From the NCBI GenBank assembly GCA_023383815.1, contig JAHDYG010000003.1, forward strand, positions 124,001 through 188,000: a stretch of DNA of 64,000 bases, in the 5' to 3' direction. Source of the DNA: Rhodocyclaceae bacterium (GTDB lineage: Bacteria; Pseudomonadota; Gammaproteobacteria; Burkholderiales; Rhodocyclaceae). How positions within the stretch are numbered: position 1 is the stretch's first letter; each line of letters begins with the position of its first letter. The translations under genes and the position numbers were made by a program. This document shows positions 46,158 to 55,232 of this stretch, piece after piece. The notes below the pieces were generated by a model. The model was not told the origin of the DNA. It was given only the letters and a program-made list of their open reading frames with translations, and ran no database searches.

Positions 46158-46741
46158 CAGAACAACTCGATCTTCTTGTCGTCGGGACGCGGCTTCTTCT
46201 GCAGGGATTCGGCGTAGGCGCGTTCCTCGCGCACGATCTGGGCCGTCGCTGCGACACTGGCCTCGATCCGCCGGCACCAGGCATCGCCCGTGTTCGGAAG
46301 GAACAGCACCTTGCGCGACCAGGGCCCGAGAAAATCGGAGGCGAGCAGCGCAATGCCTTCGCGCGCGAGCCATTCGCGCGCGAACTCGACGTTGCGCCCC
46401 CCGATCTGGAGCGAGCTCGCGATCACGGCGCCGCCTCCGAATGCTTTCGCCTGCAGGCGGTTCTTGCGCGCACCCTGCTTGAGCAGGGCGTTGAGCAGGG
46501 CCTCCATCGCGAAGTCGCCCGAAAGCAGCGAATCGACATCGCGGTTCTTGCCCGACTTCATCGCCGGCAGCATGAAGTGGTTGATGCCGCCGATCCGCGC
46601 CTGGGGGTCGTACAGGCACACCGTCACGCACGAGCCCAGCAGGGTCGCGAGCGGACGCTCGCGCTCCACTGCCCAGGCGCCGGGGTGGATCACGCGCGCC
46701 GCCCGTTCGATCTCCCGGGCCGGGAGCTTGCTGTAGTCCAT
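46157..46741 (-). CDS. cheD: Chemoreceptor glutamine deamidase CheD (copy 2)
   Basis: The 194-residue protein has Cys39 in LLGSCVTVCLY and His55 in GGINHFML, so the deamidase centre is intact, and FGGGAVIASS. It is about 25 residues longer than copy 1, with a charged C-terminal tail ending IELF. The membrane CheZ-like protein of this operon ends VELF, a possible shared docking peptide. The ATG at 46741 has an AGGAAG site just upstream. The longer frame to 47620 is inside the mcp gene. Confidence 0.93.
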   Translation of the reverse strand: MDYSKLPAREIERAARVIHPGAWAVERERPLATLLGSCVTVCLYDPQARIGGINHFMLPAMKSGKNRDVDSLLSGDFAMEALLNALLKQGARKNRLQAKAFGGGAVIASSLQIGGRNVEFAREWLAREGIALLASDFLGPWSRKVLFLPNTGDAWCRRIEASVAATAQIVREERAYAESLQKKPRPDDKKIELF

Positions 46742-46803
46742 TTCTTCCTGGAAGACCCTCTTCGCGACGATCGTTGCCGCAGGTTCGACTCGGGTGCTGG
46801 CTG

Positions 46804-48672
46804 TTAACTCCGCCCCTCGCCGAGGCGGAAGAAGGTCATCGTGTGCTGCAACTGCTCGGCCTGCGCGCCAAGCTCCTCGGCCGTGGCCGCGAGTTCTTCC
46901 GAGGCTGCCGCGTTCTGCTGGGTCGCCTGGTTGAGCTGGCCCATCGCGCCATTGATCTGCGCCACCCCGCCCGACTGCTCCGACGACGCGCTGGCGATCT
47001 CCTGCACCAGATCGGAAGTCTTGCGGATGCTCGGGACCATCGCTTCGAGCCGCGTGCCGGCCAGCTCCGCATGCTTCACCGAGGATTCGGCCAGTTGCCC
47101 GATCTCCTGCGCCGCAACCTGCGACCGCTCGGCAAGCTTGCGCACTTCGGCGGCGACGACCGCGAACCCCTTGCCGTGCTCGCCCGCACGCGCCGCCTCG
47201 ATCGCTGCGTTCAAGGCCAGCAGGTTGGTCTGGTAGGCGATGTCGTCGATGATGCCGATCTTCTCGGCGATGCGCTTCATGTCGGTCACCGTCCTGACCA
47301 CCGCCTCGCCGCTCTGTGCTGCCTCCTCGGCGGCCTCGGCTGCGATGCGGTCGGTGACGCCCGCGTTCTCGGTGTTCTGCGCGATCGAGGCCGACATCTG
47401 TTCCATCGACGCGGACGTCTCCTCGACCGAGGCCGCCTGCTCGCTCGAGGACTGCGACAGCGACTGCGCCGTCGAAGACACCTGGCCGGCCGCATTGCTC
47501 AGGTTGTCGGCCGCGGTCCGCACCTCGCCGATGATCTGGGTCAGGCTCGTGACGGTACGCGAGATGGCAGACTGCAGTTCGCCGACCTCGTCCTTGCGGC
47601 TCACCCGGACGCTGTGGCACAGATCGCCCTCGGCGATGCGCAACGCAACGTCCGTGACCTCATGCATGTCGCGCAGCATGCGCGCGAGCATCCATGTGAA
47701 GACCGATGCGACAGCCGCGACGAGCAGGGTCAGCGCCACCGCAATCGCCAGTCCTCGCTGCGCCCGGCTCTGCAAGGCGCCCGCAGCCGACAGGGTGTGG
47801 GCGGCCAGCTCGTCCTCGAACACCTTCATCGCGTCGATCTTCGCGGTGATGGTCGAGAACCACGTTGCAGGCGCGATGCCGAAGCCGCCCGAGGCAGCCT
47901 TTTCGAGCGCCGTGTTGCGCATGCTTTCGGTGTCGCGGGCCGGCGCAGTCTCGAGCAGGCGCGAAAGCCCTTCGATCTCGTCGGCCGCAGCCATCGCACG
48001 GAAGCTTTCCAGATACGCGTCCTGGCTCGCCAGGATGCCGGAGAGCCTGCGATAGAGCGGCAAGGGCATCGGCTGATCGGCTGCGAAGGCGGCATTCAGG
48101 GTCGCCCGTTCGCGCCCGGCCTGCTCCTTGGCCATCAGGAACGACAGGTATGCGCTCATGCGGCGCATCATGTCGGCCTGCGTGAGCCGCGCGGTGACGA
48201 CGGAGATCGCGGAGAGATTGCCCTGGATCGCGCGCGTGAACCAGTCGAAGGAGTCCGCCCCGGAGAGTTCCAGCGCACGGATCGCACCGCGCCGCCCGTC
48301 GATTCCCTGCACGAACGCAAACGATTCGTTGAAGCCACGCACGACATCCTGCGGCAGCTCGGCGGCACGTTCGCGATACACGCGGTCGAGCTCGACCACC
48401 CGGGCATCGGTGTCGCGCTGCTGGCGGCTCAGCTCGTCGCCGAACCGCTGGCCGCGACTGCCGATGAAGCCTGCCGAAAGTCCCCGCTCCTTCTGCAGTT
48501 CATGAACCAGCGCGCTGGCGGCCAGCGCGACCTCGCTCACGGCGGTGATGCGCGTGCTCTCGCGCATGGCCTGGTAGTTGAAGACGATGTCGCGCACCAG
48601 ATAGATGCCGAAGCCCACGGTCAGCAGCGTGACCATCGCGAGCAGACGGACACGGATCGATCGGAAGTTCAT
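46804..48672 (-). CDS. Methyl-accepting chemotaxis protein with NIT sensor
   Basis: The 622-residue receptor has a membrane helix (about 9-29), a periplasmic nitrate/nitrite-sensing (NIT) domain (about 50-300) with the telling [17 protein letters not shown] segment, a second helix (about 305-325), HAMP (about 327-380) and a cytoplasmic signalling domain with the hairpin tip [23 protein letters not shown] domains respond to nitrate or nitrite in other proteins, which would fit a denitrifier; the ligand here is inferred. Its signalling domain is very like that of the receptor at 49314. Confidence 0.93.
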   Translation of the reverse strand: MNFRSIRVRLLAMVTLLTVGFGIYLVRDIVFNYQAMRESTRITAVSEVALAASALVHELQKERGLSAGFIGSRGQRFGDELSRQQRDTDARVVELDRVYRERAAELPQDVVRGFNESFAFVQGIDGRRGAIRALELSGADSFDWFTRAIQGNLSAISVVTARLTQADMMRRMSAYLSFLMAKEQAGRERATLNAAFAADQPMPLPLYRRLSGILASQDAYLESFRAMAAADEIEGLSRLLETAPARDTESMRNTALEKAASGGFGIAPATWFSTITAKIDAMKVFEDELAAHTLSAAGALQSRAQRGLAIAVALTLLVAAVASVFTWMLARMLRDMHEVTDVALRIAEGDLCHSVRVSRKDEVGELQSAISRTVTSLTQIIGEVRTAADNLSNAAGQVSSTAQSLSQSSSEQAASVEETSASMEQMSASIAQNTENAGVTDRIAAEAAEEAAQSGEAVVRTVTDMKRIAEKIGIIDDIAYQTNLLALNAAIEAARAGEHGKGFAVVAAEVRKLAERSQVAAQEIGQLAESSVKHAELAGTRLEAMVPSIRKTSDLVQEIASASSEQSGGVAQINGAMGQLNQATQQNAAASEELAATAEELGAQAEQLQHTMTFFRLGEGRS

Positions 48673-48743
48673 GGTTCGTTTCCCCAGTTCTGGATGTTCC
48701 GAACGCGACCGGGTGTGGGACGGCGCGGGCGGGCGGATGGGAT

Positions 48744-49304
48744 TCAGCCGGACCCTTCCTGGCCGGCGGCGCCGGCGGTCAGGGTATCGCTCGCGGTGAG
48801 CATCGCGATCTCATCGACCGACAGGACCTTGTCGATCTCCAGCAGGATCACGAACTTGCCCGCCACCTTGCCCATTCCGGAGATGAAGTCGGCCCGGATC
48901 TTCGCGCCGAAGGTCGGGGGCGGTTCGATATCGCCTGCCGGAATCTCCAGCACTTCCGAGACGGCGTCCACGACGATTCCGATGTCGTGGCGCAGCTCGC
49001 CGTCCGGAACCTCGACGATGACGATGCAGGTGCGCCGGCCGACAGCCGTACTCTTGCCGCCAAAGCGCGCCGCGAGATCGATGACCGGCACCACGGCGCC
49101 GCGCAGGTTGATCACACCGCGGATGAACGCGGGCATCATCGGAATCTCGGTCAGGTTGCCGTATTCGATGATTTCCTTCACGTTCAGGATCGCGACCCCG
49201 AACATTTCCCCGCCCAGTGTGAAGGTCAGGTACTGGGAGGGAGCCTCTTCCTCTTCCACGACGGCGGGCTTGCCGCCGGCGTTCTTCTTGACGATCTGGT
49301 TCAT
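48744..49304 (-). CDS. cheW: Chemotaxis coupling protein CheW
   Basis: CheW bridges receptors and CheA in the chemosensory array. The 186-residue protein has the double SH3-like fold with [35 protein letters not shown] and a final ILLEIDKVL segment. It is slightly longer than E. coli CheW, with acidic N-terminal and Ala/Gly-rich C-terminal extensions. It lies between the two receptor genes, 9 bp after the upstream one. Confidence 0.95.
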   Translation of the reverse strand: MNQIVKKNAGGKPAVVEEEEAPSQYLTFTLGGEMFGVAILNVKEIIEYGNLTEIPMMPAFIRGVINLRGAVVPVIDLAARFGGKSTAVGRRTCIVIVEVPDGELRHDIGIVVDAVSEVLEIPAGDIEPPPTFGAKIRADFISGMGKVAGKFVILLEIDKVLSVDEIAMLTASDTLTAGAAGQEGSG

Positions 49305-49313
49305 GCTCTCCCC

Positions 49314-50951
49314 TCAGTAGCGCTCGAAATCGCTCTCGTTGAGCTGGACTGCCGCTGCGCCGCGTGCCGCGGGTGCAGTCGCAGGCGTGCGGGCTGCCGG
49401 CCGCGCACCACGCGAAGGCGTCGCGACGCTCGCCGCAACGCGCTGCTGGCCTTCCTCGAGGCGGAAGAAGGTCATCGTCTGCTGCAGTTGTTCGGCCTGC
49501 GAGCCCAGCTCTTCGGCCGTCGCGGCCAGCTCTTCGGAGGCCGATGCATTCTGCTGCGTCGCCTGGTTCAGTTGCCCCATCGCGCCGTTGATCTGCCCCA
49601 CGCCCGAGGACTGCTCGGACGAGGCCGAGGCGATCTCCTGCACGAGATCGGAGGTCTTGCGGATCGTCGGCACCATCTCGGTCAGCAGCGTGCCGGCCCG
49701 CTCGGCCTGCTTAACCGAGGAGCTGGCGAGATCGCCGATCTCCTGCGCCGCCACCTGCGAGCGCTCGGCGAGCTTGCGCACCTCGGCAGCCACCACCGCG
49801 AAGCCCTTGCCGTGGTCCCCGGCGCGCGCCGCCTCGATCGCGGCGTTGAGCGCCAGCAGATTGGTCTGGTAGGCGATGTCGTCGATGATGCTGATCTTGC
49901 TCGCGATGCTCTTCATGTCCTCGACGGTGCGGCTCACCGCCTCACCGCCTTCGGCCGCCTCGGAAGCGGCCTTCGAGGCCATGCTGTCGGTGATCTTGGC
50001 GTTCTCGGTGTTCTGCGCGATCGAGGCGGTCATCTCTTCCATCGACGAGGTGGTTTCCTCGACGCTCGCCGCCTGCTCGCTCGACGACTGCGACAGCGAC
50101 TGCGCGGTGGCCGACACCTGGCCGGCAGCGTTCGTGAGGTTGTCGGCGGCGGTCCGGACCTCGCCGATGATGGCCGCCAGCTTGCCGACCATGTTCTTCA
50201 TCGCCGCCATCAACTGGCCAATCTCGTCGTTGCTGCTGACGTCGATGCGCACAGCGAGGTTGCCGTCAGCCAGTTCGTTCGCCGCATTGAGCGCATTCAT
50301 CACCGGGCGCGTGATGGCCCGGGTGACCAGGAAGGCGATCAGGAGTGCGGCGAGGATCGCCGCGATCGACAGACCGACGATGATCGTCTGTCCGCTCGCG
50401 GCCGAGCGCTCGGCCTCGATGCCGGTCGTCTCGAAGAGCTCACCCTGGAACTTGACCAGTTCATTGACGCGCCGGCGGTACTCGACCGCGGTCGCACGGA
50501 AGTCGCCGTTGAGGTAGTTCACCGCATCGTCCCGCCGCCCCTCCTCGACCAGCCGGATCAACTGGTTCTGCGCCGCGATGAAGCGCTCGCGACTGTCCAG
50601 GATCTGCGCCATCAGCTCCTTCCCGCGCGGGTGTACCAACAGTGGCGACAGCGCCTCCCAGGCCTTGCCGATCGCCGCACGCCCCTCCATCACGCGCGCC
50701 TTGGCCGACTGCTGGTCTTCCGTTCGCGTCGCGAGCGCCATGTCACGCGCGCCAAGGCCGATGTCGTTCACGCCAGCCAGCCCGTCCTTGAGGAGGACCA
50801 CCTTCGGCCACAGATCCTTCACCATCAGATCCGTCCCGGAGCGCAGTTCGTTGAGCCGGGCCAGACCGGTCGCGGAGATTGCGATCAGCATGGCCACGAT
50901 CAACGCGAACCCGAGTGCGAGCTTGACGCCGATTTTCATGTTCTTGAGCAT
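49314..50951 (-). CDS. Methyl-accepting chemotaxis protein with four-helix-bundle sensor
   Basis: The 545-residue receptor has a membrane helix (about 10-30), a periplasmic four-helix bundle (about 31-185), a second helix (about 190-212), HAMP (about 213-265) and a signalling domain with [20 protein letters not shown] at the tip. After the signalling helices comes an Ala/Arg/Pro-rich linker and a terminal ESDFERY. The end may be a tether for CheR or CheB like the NWETF-type pentapeptide of enteric receptors, but the sequence differs. It follows cheA by 3 bp. The first ATG (50951) is used; a second is at 50939. Confidence 0.94.
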   Translation of the reverse strand: MLKNMKIGVKLALGFALIVAMLIAISATGLARLNELRSGTDLMVKDLWPKVVLLKDGLAGVNDIGLGARDMALATRTEDQQSAKARVMEGRAAIGKAWEALSPLLVHPRGKELMAQILDSRERFIAAQNQLIRLVEEGRRDDAVNYLNGDFRATAVEYRRRVNELVKFQGELFETTGIEAERSAASGQTIIVGLSIAAILAALLIAFLVTRAITRPVMNALNAANELADGNLAVRIDVSSNDEIGQLMAAMKNMVGKLAAIIGEVRTAADNLTNAAGQVSATAQSLSQSSSEQAASVEETTSSMEEMTASIAQNTENAKITDSMASKAASEAAEGGEAVSRTVEDMKSIASKISIIDDIAYQTNLLALNAAIEAARAGDHGKGFAVVAAEVRKLAERSQVAAQEIGDLASSSVKQAERAGTLLTEMVPTIRKTSDLVQEIASASSEQSSGVGQINGAMGQLNQATQQNASASEELAATAEELGSQAEQLQQTMTFFRLEEGQQRVAASVATPSRGARPAARTPATAPAARGAAAVQLNESDFERY

Positions 50952-50954
50952 GAT

Positions 50955-53183
50955 TCAGTCCTTTTCCGAGACGAGGGATTTGGGCGTACCTGCCTGCGCA
51001 CGCCCGGTGCCGATGAGACGGTTGCTTTCCTGGTGCGATACCGACTGGATGAGTGCTGCAACATCGAGGATCAGGGCCACTTCGCCGCTGCCGAGGATGG
51101 TCGAGCCGCCGATTCCGCGCAGGTGGCGGAACATCACTCCGAGTGGCTTGATGACGGTCTGGAACTCGCCCATGAGTTGATCGACGACGATGCCGGCCCG
51201 GTGCCCGCCGAACTGCACGACGACGATGCTCTCGCGCGGCGGCGCTTCGCCGGGCACTTCGAACGCGTCGCGCAGGCGGATGAAGGGCAGGACCTCGCCG
51301 CGCAGGTTGAGGATGTTGCGGCCCGACTCTCCGTCATGGTGCTCGATGCACTCGACCACCGTGTCGAGCGGGATCACGTAGGCGGCCTTTCCGACACCGA
51401 CGAGGAAGCCGTCGATGATCGCCAGCGTGAGCGGCAGCCGGATCGTGAAGGTCGTGCCCTCGCCTTCGACCGAATCGACCTCGACGATGCCGCGCAGCGC
51501 TTCGATGTTGCGCCGCACGACGTCCATGCCGACGCCGCGCCCGGAGAGGTTCGAGACCTTCTCGACGGTGGAGAAGCCCGGCTCGAAGATCAGGTTCACG
51601 ATCTCGCTGTCGGTGAGCGTCTGGGTCGCCTGGATCAGTCCGCGCTCGATCGCCTTCGCCTTGATGCGTTCGCGGTTGAGGCCTCCACCATCGTCCGAGA
51701 CCTGGATCACGACATTGCCCGAATCGTGGAATGCATTCAGGTACACCTGCCCGCAGACCGGCTTGCCCTGTGCGGCACGGACCTCTGCCGGTTCGATGCC
51801 GTGGTCGAGCGAGTTGCGCACCAGGTGCATCAGGGGGTCGCCGATCTTCTCGACCACGCTCTTGTCGAGTTCGGTCTCGGCGCCGCTGATGTTGAGCTCG
51901 ATCTCCTTGCCCAGTTCCTTCGACACGTCCCGCACCAGCCGGTTGAAGCGCGAGAAGGTTTCGCCGATCTGCACCATGCGCAGTTGCAGCGCCGAGTCGC
52001 GGATGTCCTCGACGAGCCGCGACAGCACCGAGGTCGCCTCGACCAGATCCGACTGCTTGCTGCGAAGGGCCAGCAGGTTGGCCGAGGCGCCCGCGATGAC
52101 GAGCTCGCCGACCAGATCGATGAGCTGGTCGAGCTTGTCGGCCTGCACGCGCACGAGGCGCGCTTCCTTCGCCTTCTTCTCCTTGATCTGCGCCTGCTTG
52201 ACGGCAGCCGCCTCGACCACCTCCTCGTATACGACCTCCTTGCCGACGAGGATCTCACCGATCTGTGGCGGGCCCGCCCCCTCTTCGCCCGGAGTGCCCC
52301 GGATCTGCTCGTTCAGCGCCGCATCCATCTCGGCCTGCGTGACGGCGCCGCAGCGCACGAGGATCTCGCCCAGGCGCATGCTGTCCTCGGGCAGCTCCTC
52401 GATGTGGCGCAGGTAGTCCGCGAGCTTGCTGTGCGGCGGCAGGATGCGCAGATCGCATTCGTCGCGGACGAAATCGAACACGCGCTCGATGTCGGCCTTC
52501 GTCGCCCGCGTCTGGAGCTGGATCTCGAAGCCCAGGTAGCACGATTCGGGATCCATCTCGGCCGCAGGGGGAATCGCATCGGTGACGGTTGCGACCCCGA
52601 TGATCTCTCCCAGGCTCGACAGGAAACGGATGAACGACAGCGGGTCCATGCCGCCGCGCAGAACGTTGGGCCCGAAGCGCACCGAGATGTGCCAGCAATC
52701 GGTGATCACGACTCCGCCGCCCGACACCTCGACGGTCGGTGCCTGTTCGGCAAGACCTGTCGCCTGCACGATCTCCACCTCGTCGGCACTCGCGATCGTC
52801 GCGAGAACCTTCTTCAGCGCCGCGGTCAGCTCGTCGCCATGGGTCTGGAGTCCGGCCCCGGGGGCGGGTTCGCCGGCCGCCAGCAGATCGAGCAGCGCCC
52901 CCATGTGGTCGCAGCACGCAAGCAGCAGCGTCGCCAGATCCGGCGTTACCCCGATTGCGCCGTTGCGCAGTGAATCGAGCAGGTTCTCGACGTCGTGCGT
53001 GAACGCCTCGATGAAGCTGCACTCGACAACGCCCGAACCACCCTTGATGGTGTGTGCCGCGCGAAAGATCCCGTTCAGGTTGTCGCGATCGTCCGGATCC
53101 TGTTCGAGCCGCAGCAGCCCCTCCTCCATCTCGGCCAACTGCTCGCGGCTTTCCTGCACGAAGACACTGGTCAGTTCATCCAT
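50955..53183 (-). CDS. cheA: Chemotaxis histidine kinase CheA with MshEN-like insert
   Basis: The 742-residue kinase has an HPt domain with His44 (RAAHTIKGGSG), a P2-like region (about 150-255), dimerisation helices (about 335-400), an ATPase domain (HLVRNSLDHGIE, DDGGGL, GRGVGMDVV) and a C-terminal CheW-like domain (about 590-715). Between P2 and the dimerisation domain are two 24-residue motifs: residues 270-293 start RLGEILVRCGAV and end in Gln, and 307-330 start QIGEILV and end in Gln. They match the spacing of the c-di-GMP-binding MshEN motif, the second more weakly (Glu replaces the central Gly). This suggests a c-di-GMP input to the kinase. The ATG at 53183 starts the HPt domain directly. 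Confidence 0.95.
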   Translation of the reverse strand: MDELTSVFVQESREQLAEMEEGLLRLEQDPDDRDNLNGIFRAAHTIKGGSGVVECSFIEAFTHDVENLLDSLRNGAIGVTPDLATLLLACCDHMGALLDLLAAGEPAPGAGLQTHGDELTAALKKVLATIASADEVEIVQATGLAEQAPTVEVSGGGVVITDCWHISVRFGPNVLRGGMDPLSFIRFLSSLGEIIGVATVTDAIPPAAEMDPESCYLGFEIQLQTRATKADIERVFDFVRDECDLRILPPHSKLADYLRHIEELPEDSMRLGEILVRCGAVTQAEMDAALNEQIRGTPGEEGAGPPQIGEILVGKEVVYEEVVEAAAVKQAQIKEKKAKEARLVRVQADKLDQLIDLVGELVIAGASANLLALRSKQSDLVEATSVLSRLVEDIRDSALQLRMVQIGETFSRFNRLVRDVSKELGKEIELNISGAETELDKSVVEKIGDPLMHLVRNSLDHGIEPAEVRAAQGKPVCGQVYLNAFHDSGNVVIQVSDDGGGLNRERIKAKAIERGLIQATQTLTDSEIVNLIFEPGFSTVEKVSNLSGRGVGMDVVRRNIEALRGIVEVDSVEGEGTTFTIRLPLTLAIIDGFLVGVGKAAYVIPLDTVVECIEHHDGESGRNILNLRGEVLPFIRLRDAFEVPGEAPPRESIVVVQFGGHRAGIVVDQLMGEFQTVIKPLGVMFRHLRGIGGSTILGSGEVALILDVAALIQSVSHQESNRLIGTGRAQAGTPKSLVSEKD

Positions 53184-53228
53184 CTCGGTTCCCCTTCCTC
53201 CCTACCGGCCTGCGGCTGGCGCCCGTCT

Positions 53229-53528
53229 TCAGTCCTGCGCCGGAATGAGCAGCGGATCGCCGAACTCCGCCGCCATGTTGCACAGCTCGATCACCGAACG
53301 CACGGCCGGACTGTGCGCCGAAAAGCGGACCTCCTTGCCGGCAAGCGCAGCTTCCTTCTTGAGCAGCACGAGTAGCTGCAGCCCGGCCGTATCCATCTCG
53401 CCGACCCGCGCAAGATCGAGTTCGAGCACATCGCACATCGCCAGCGCATCGAGCAGCGCGTTCTTCTGGTCCAGTGCGTGGTAGATCGTCAGGTCGTCGG
53501 TGAGGGCAAGCTGCTGGTGTCTGGACAT
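53229..53528 (-). CDS. STAS-domain protein
   Basis: The 99-residue protein is a single STAS domain of the anti-sigma-factor antagonist/MlaB type, with the VLELDLARVGEMDTAGLQLL segment in two parts: a beta strand and the conserved D-T/S-x-G loop, here with Thr in place of Ser. STAS proteins next to cheA occur in several chemotaxis operons, where the role is unclear; phospho-switching of a partner is one possibility. It lies 11 bp after the CheZ-like gene and 45 bp before cheA. Confidence 0.85.
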   Translation of the reverse strand: MSRHQQLALTDDLTIYHALDQKNALLDALAMCDVLELDLARVGEMDTAGLQLLVLLKKEAALAGKEVRFSAHSPAVRSVIELCNMAAEFGDPLLIPAQD

Positions 53529-53539
53529 CCCGGTTCTCC

Positions 53540-54292
53540 CTAGAAGAGCTCGACACTGTTCGACGGTCCGGCACCTGCTGCCGGCCGGTCGCGCTGCAGC
53601 GTAGCGTCGTGACGCAGGCGCTGGCTCTCCATCACGTAGCGGTTGTAGAGGGTTTCAAGGTGCTCGGCAATCGGCGTGAAGACGAAATCCGGGTCTTCCC
53701 GCTGCTCCAGCCGTCGCGCCAGCATCCCGGCATGCTCGTCCAGCAGGTGCAGGGCGCCGATGACCTGCTCGATCTCCTGCCGGCAGGGATCCTGGAACTG
53801 GATCGCGGCCTGTGCGTCGAGCAGCATCGCCGACAGCGTCCGGCTGCCGTCGCGAACGGCGTCCAGGACTTCGGCTTCGGCCGTGCCGGGAAGCTGCGTC
53901 TCGATGCGGGAAAGCGCGGCGTCGATCGCATGCAGGTGCCCGATCAGGTCGACGGCCGCCCGGCCGGTCTCGTCGATGACATGCTGAAGATGGCCGCGCA
54001 CGACCTGGTTGAACCCATGCACCTGGCGCAGCTCGCCGACGACCTCGTCGATGACCGGGTGCTGGAGCTTCGGCGTCACAGCCTGTTCCTGCTCCGGCGC
54101 CTGCTTCGTCTCCGCCCCGCCCGCCGCCGCAAGGCGGCCAGCGACGAGCAGCGCAACGGCGCATAGTCCGGCCAGGAGCGACACCAGCCACGACGCAAGC
54201 GCCGCCTGCAGCCACACGTGCAGCGCAAAGACCGCAGTGCCCGCCGCAAGCGCCGAGGCAAGAAAACCCGGAGACATCCGCGGCTGGAGCAT
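53540..54292 (-). CDS. Membrane protein with CheZ-like phosphatase motif
   Basis: The 250-residue protein has two adjacent membrane helices (about 10-30 and 32-52) and a helical cytoplasmic part. Residues 165-173 read QFQDPCRQE. CheZ has an Asp and a Gln four residues apart in the same kind of segment (QDFQDLTGQ) as its phosphatase residues, and here Asp168 and Gln172 keep that spacing. The last residues, VELF, could act like the C-terminal CheY-binding peptide of CheZ. The gene lies 24 bp behind cheY, and no other CheY phosphatase is visible in the operon. I read it as a membrane-anchored CheZ-like phosphatase; overall likeness to CheZ is weak, so this is inference. Confidence 0.6.
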   Translation of the reverse strand: MLQPRMSPGFLASALAAGTAVFALHVWLQAALASWLVSLLAGLCAVALLVAGRLAAAGGAETKQAPEQEQAVTPKLQHPVIDEVVGELRQVHGFNQVVRGHLQHVIDETGRAAVDLIGHLHAIDAALSRIETQLPGTAEAEVLDAVRDGSRTLSAMLLDAQAAIQFQDPCRQEIEQVIGALHLLDEHAGMLARRLEQREDPDFVFTPIAEHLETLYNRYVMESQRLRHDATLQRDRPAAGAGPSNSVELF

Positions 54293-54316
54293 GGGTGGGC
54301 GATTCCGCCTGGCCGC

Positions 54317-54682
54317 CTAGCGGACGACCAGCTTGATCGTGTTGAGCAGCTCGTCAGCGGTCGCAGGCTTGACGATCCAGCCCGTGGCACCCGCCTCCTT
54401 CGCCTCCTGCTTGCGCGACTGCTGCGACTCGGTGGTGAGGAAGAGGATGGGCATGAACTTGTAATCCGGCAGCTTGCGCACCTCGCGGATCAGTTCGATG
54501 CCGTTCATTCCAGGCATGTTCAGATCGGTGATGAGCAGGTCGACTTTCGTGCCCGACTGGAACTTGCGCAGTGCCTCCTCGGCATTCGGGGCCTTCTCGA
54601 CCGCGTAGCCCGCCTTGGTGAGGATGCTCGCGATGCTGAGCAGGATCGTTGCCGAGTCGTCAACGAGAAATATGGTTTTCAT
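54317..54682 (-). CDS. cheY: Chemotaxis response regulator CheY
   Basis: The 121-residue protein is a stand-alone receiver with the acidic DD at 8-9, phospho-acceptor Asp53 (LLITDLNMPGMNG), Thr83 region (FLTTESQ) and Lys104 (VKPATADE). As first gene of the che operon it should carry CheA phosphoryl groups to the flagellar switch or another target. Its length and sequence (KTIFLVDDSATIL) fit the Tar/CheA-type CheY of betaproteobacteria. Confidence 0.93.
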   Translation of the reverse strand: MKTIFLVDDSATILLSIASILTKAGYAVEKAPNAEEALRKFQSGTKVDLLITDLNMPGMNGIELIREVRKLPDYKFMPILFLTTESQQSRKQEAKEAGATGWIVKPATADELLNTIKLVVR

Positions 54683-55232
54683 GGTTCTTGTGCTGAAGAC
54701 CGTTCAGAGGTTGAAAAAGCGAATCAAGAGCGCAGGCACCATCGCGAAAGAGCATGGCAGCAATTCGCGCAAAGTCAATTGCACCGCGGTTCCCAGGAAT
54801 TCAAGCCCTGCTGCCTCCCGATTCACGAATCGTGCGATCGGCGCTTCGCTGCGTTACACAAGACCCCGCACAAGATCCCGGATGCACGATCGTGGTGCAT
54901 CGACAGGCTACCCGAGATCCGTTGCAACTTGTAAGCCGGCCTGCGAACGAGCGTGCGAAAGCGTGACGAAAGTTGCCTGAATGCGACACCTCAACGGCAG
55001 CACGAGCGTTCTCCTTGAGGTCTTCCTCCCGCAATCGACGCGGGTCGGCGGCTCCAGCCCGGGATTCGGGCCGGGATTCGGCTTGACCGCGGCCGAACGG
55101 GCAGGCGACACTGCGACCCGTCCGCGCACTGCCCCATCGCAGCGCCGGAACGCGGGAATCATCCGGACTCTGTTTCACCGCCTTCGTGGTCGGTTTGTCG
55201 GGGAATGTCGGTGCACGACCGATCTGTGGATC
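54683..55232. other. 550-bp divergent intergenic region, no gene seen
   Basis: The region lies between the divergent cheY and GGDEF-EAL genes. An open frame on the plus strand runs into the GGDEF-EAL gene from 54981, but its first 84 codons have no recognisable domain, so I treat them as leader. On the minus strand a TTGACT box about 90 bp before cheY has only a poor -10 partner. I found no match to a flagellar sigma-28 promoter. A 12-bp direct repeat (CCGGGATTCGGG) occurs at 55059-55081. Confidence 0.6.

Noticed and set aside
48987-52973. Very long plus-strand open frame across cheW, mcp and cheA
   Set aside because: It is antisense to three clear chemotaxis genes and has no recognisable domain; long shadow frames are common in DNA of this GC content.
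54683-54981. Flagellar sigma-28 or sigma-54 promoter before cheY
   Set aside because: No stretch matches the consensus boxes with correct spacing.
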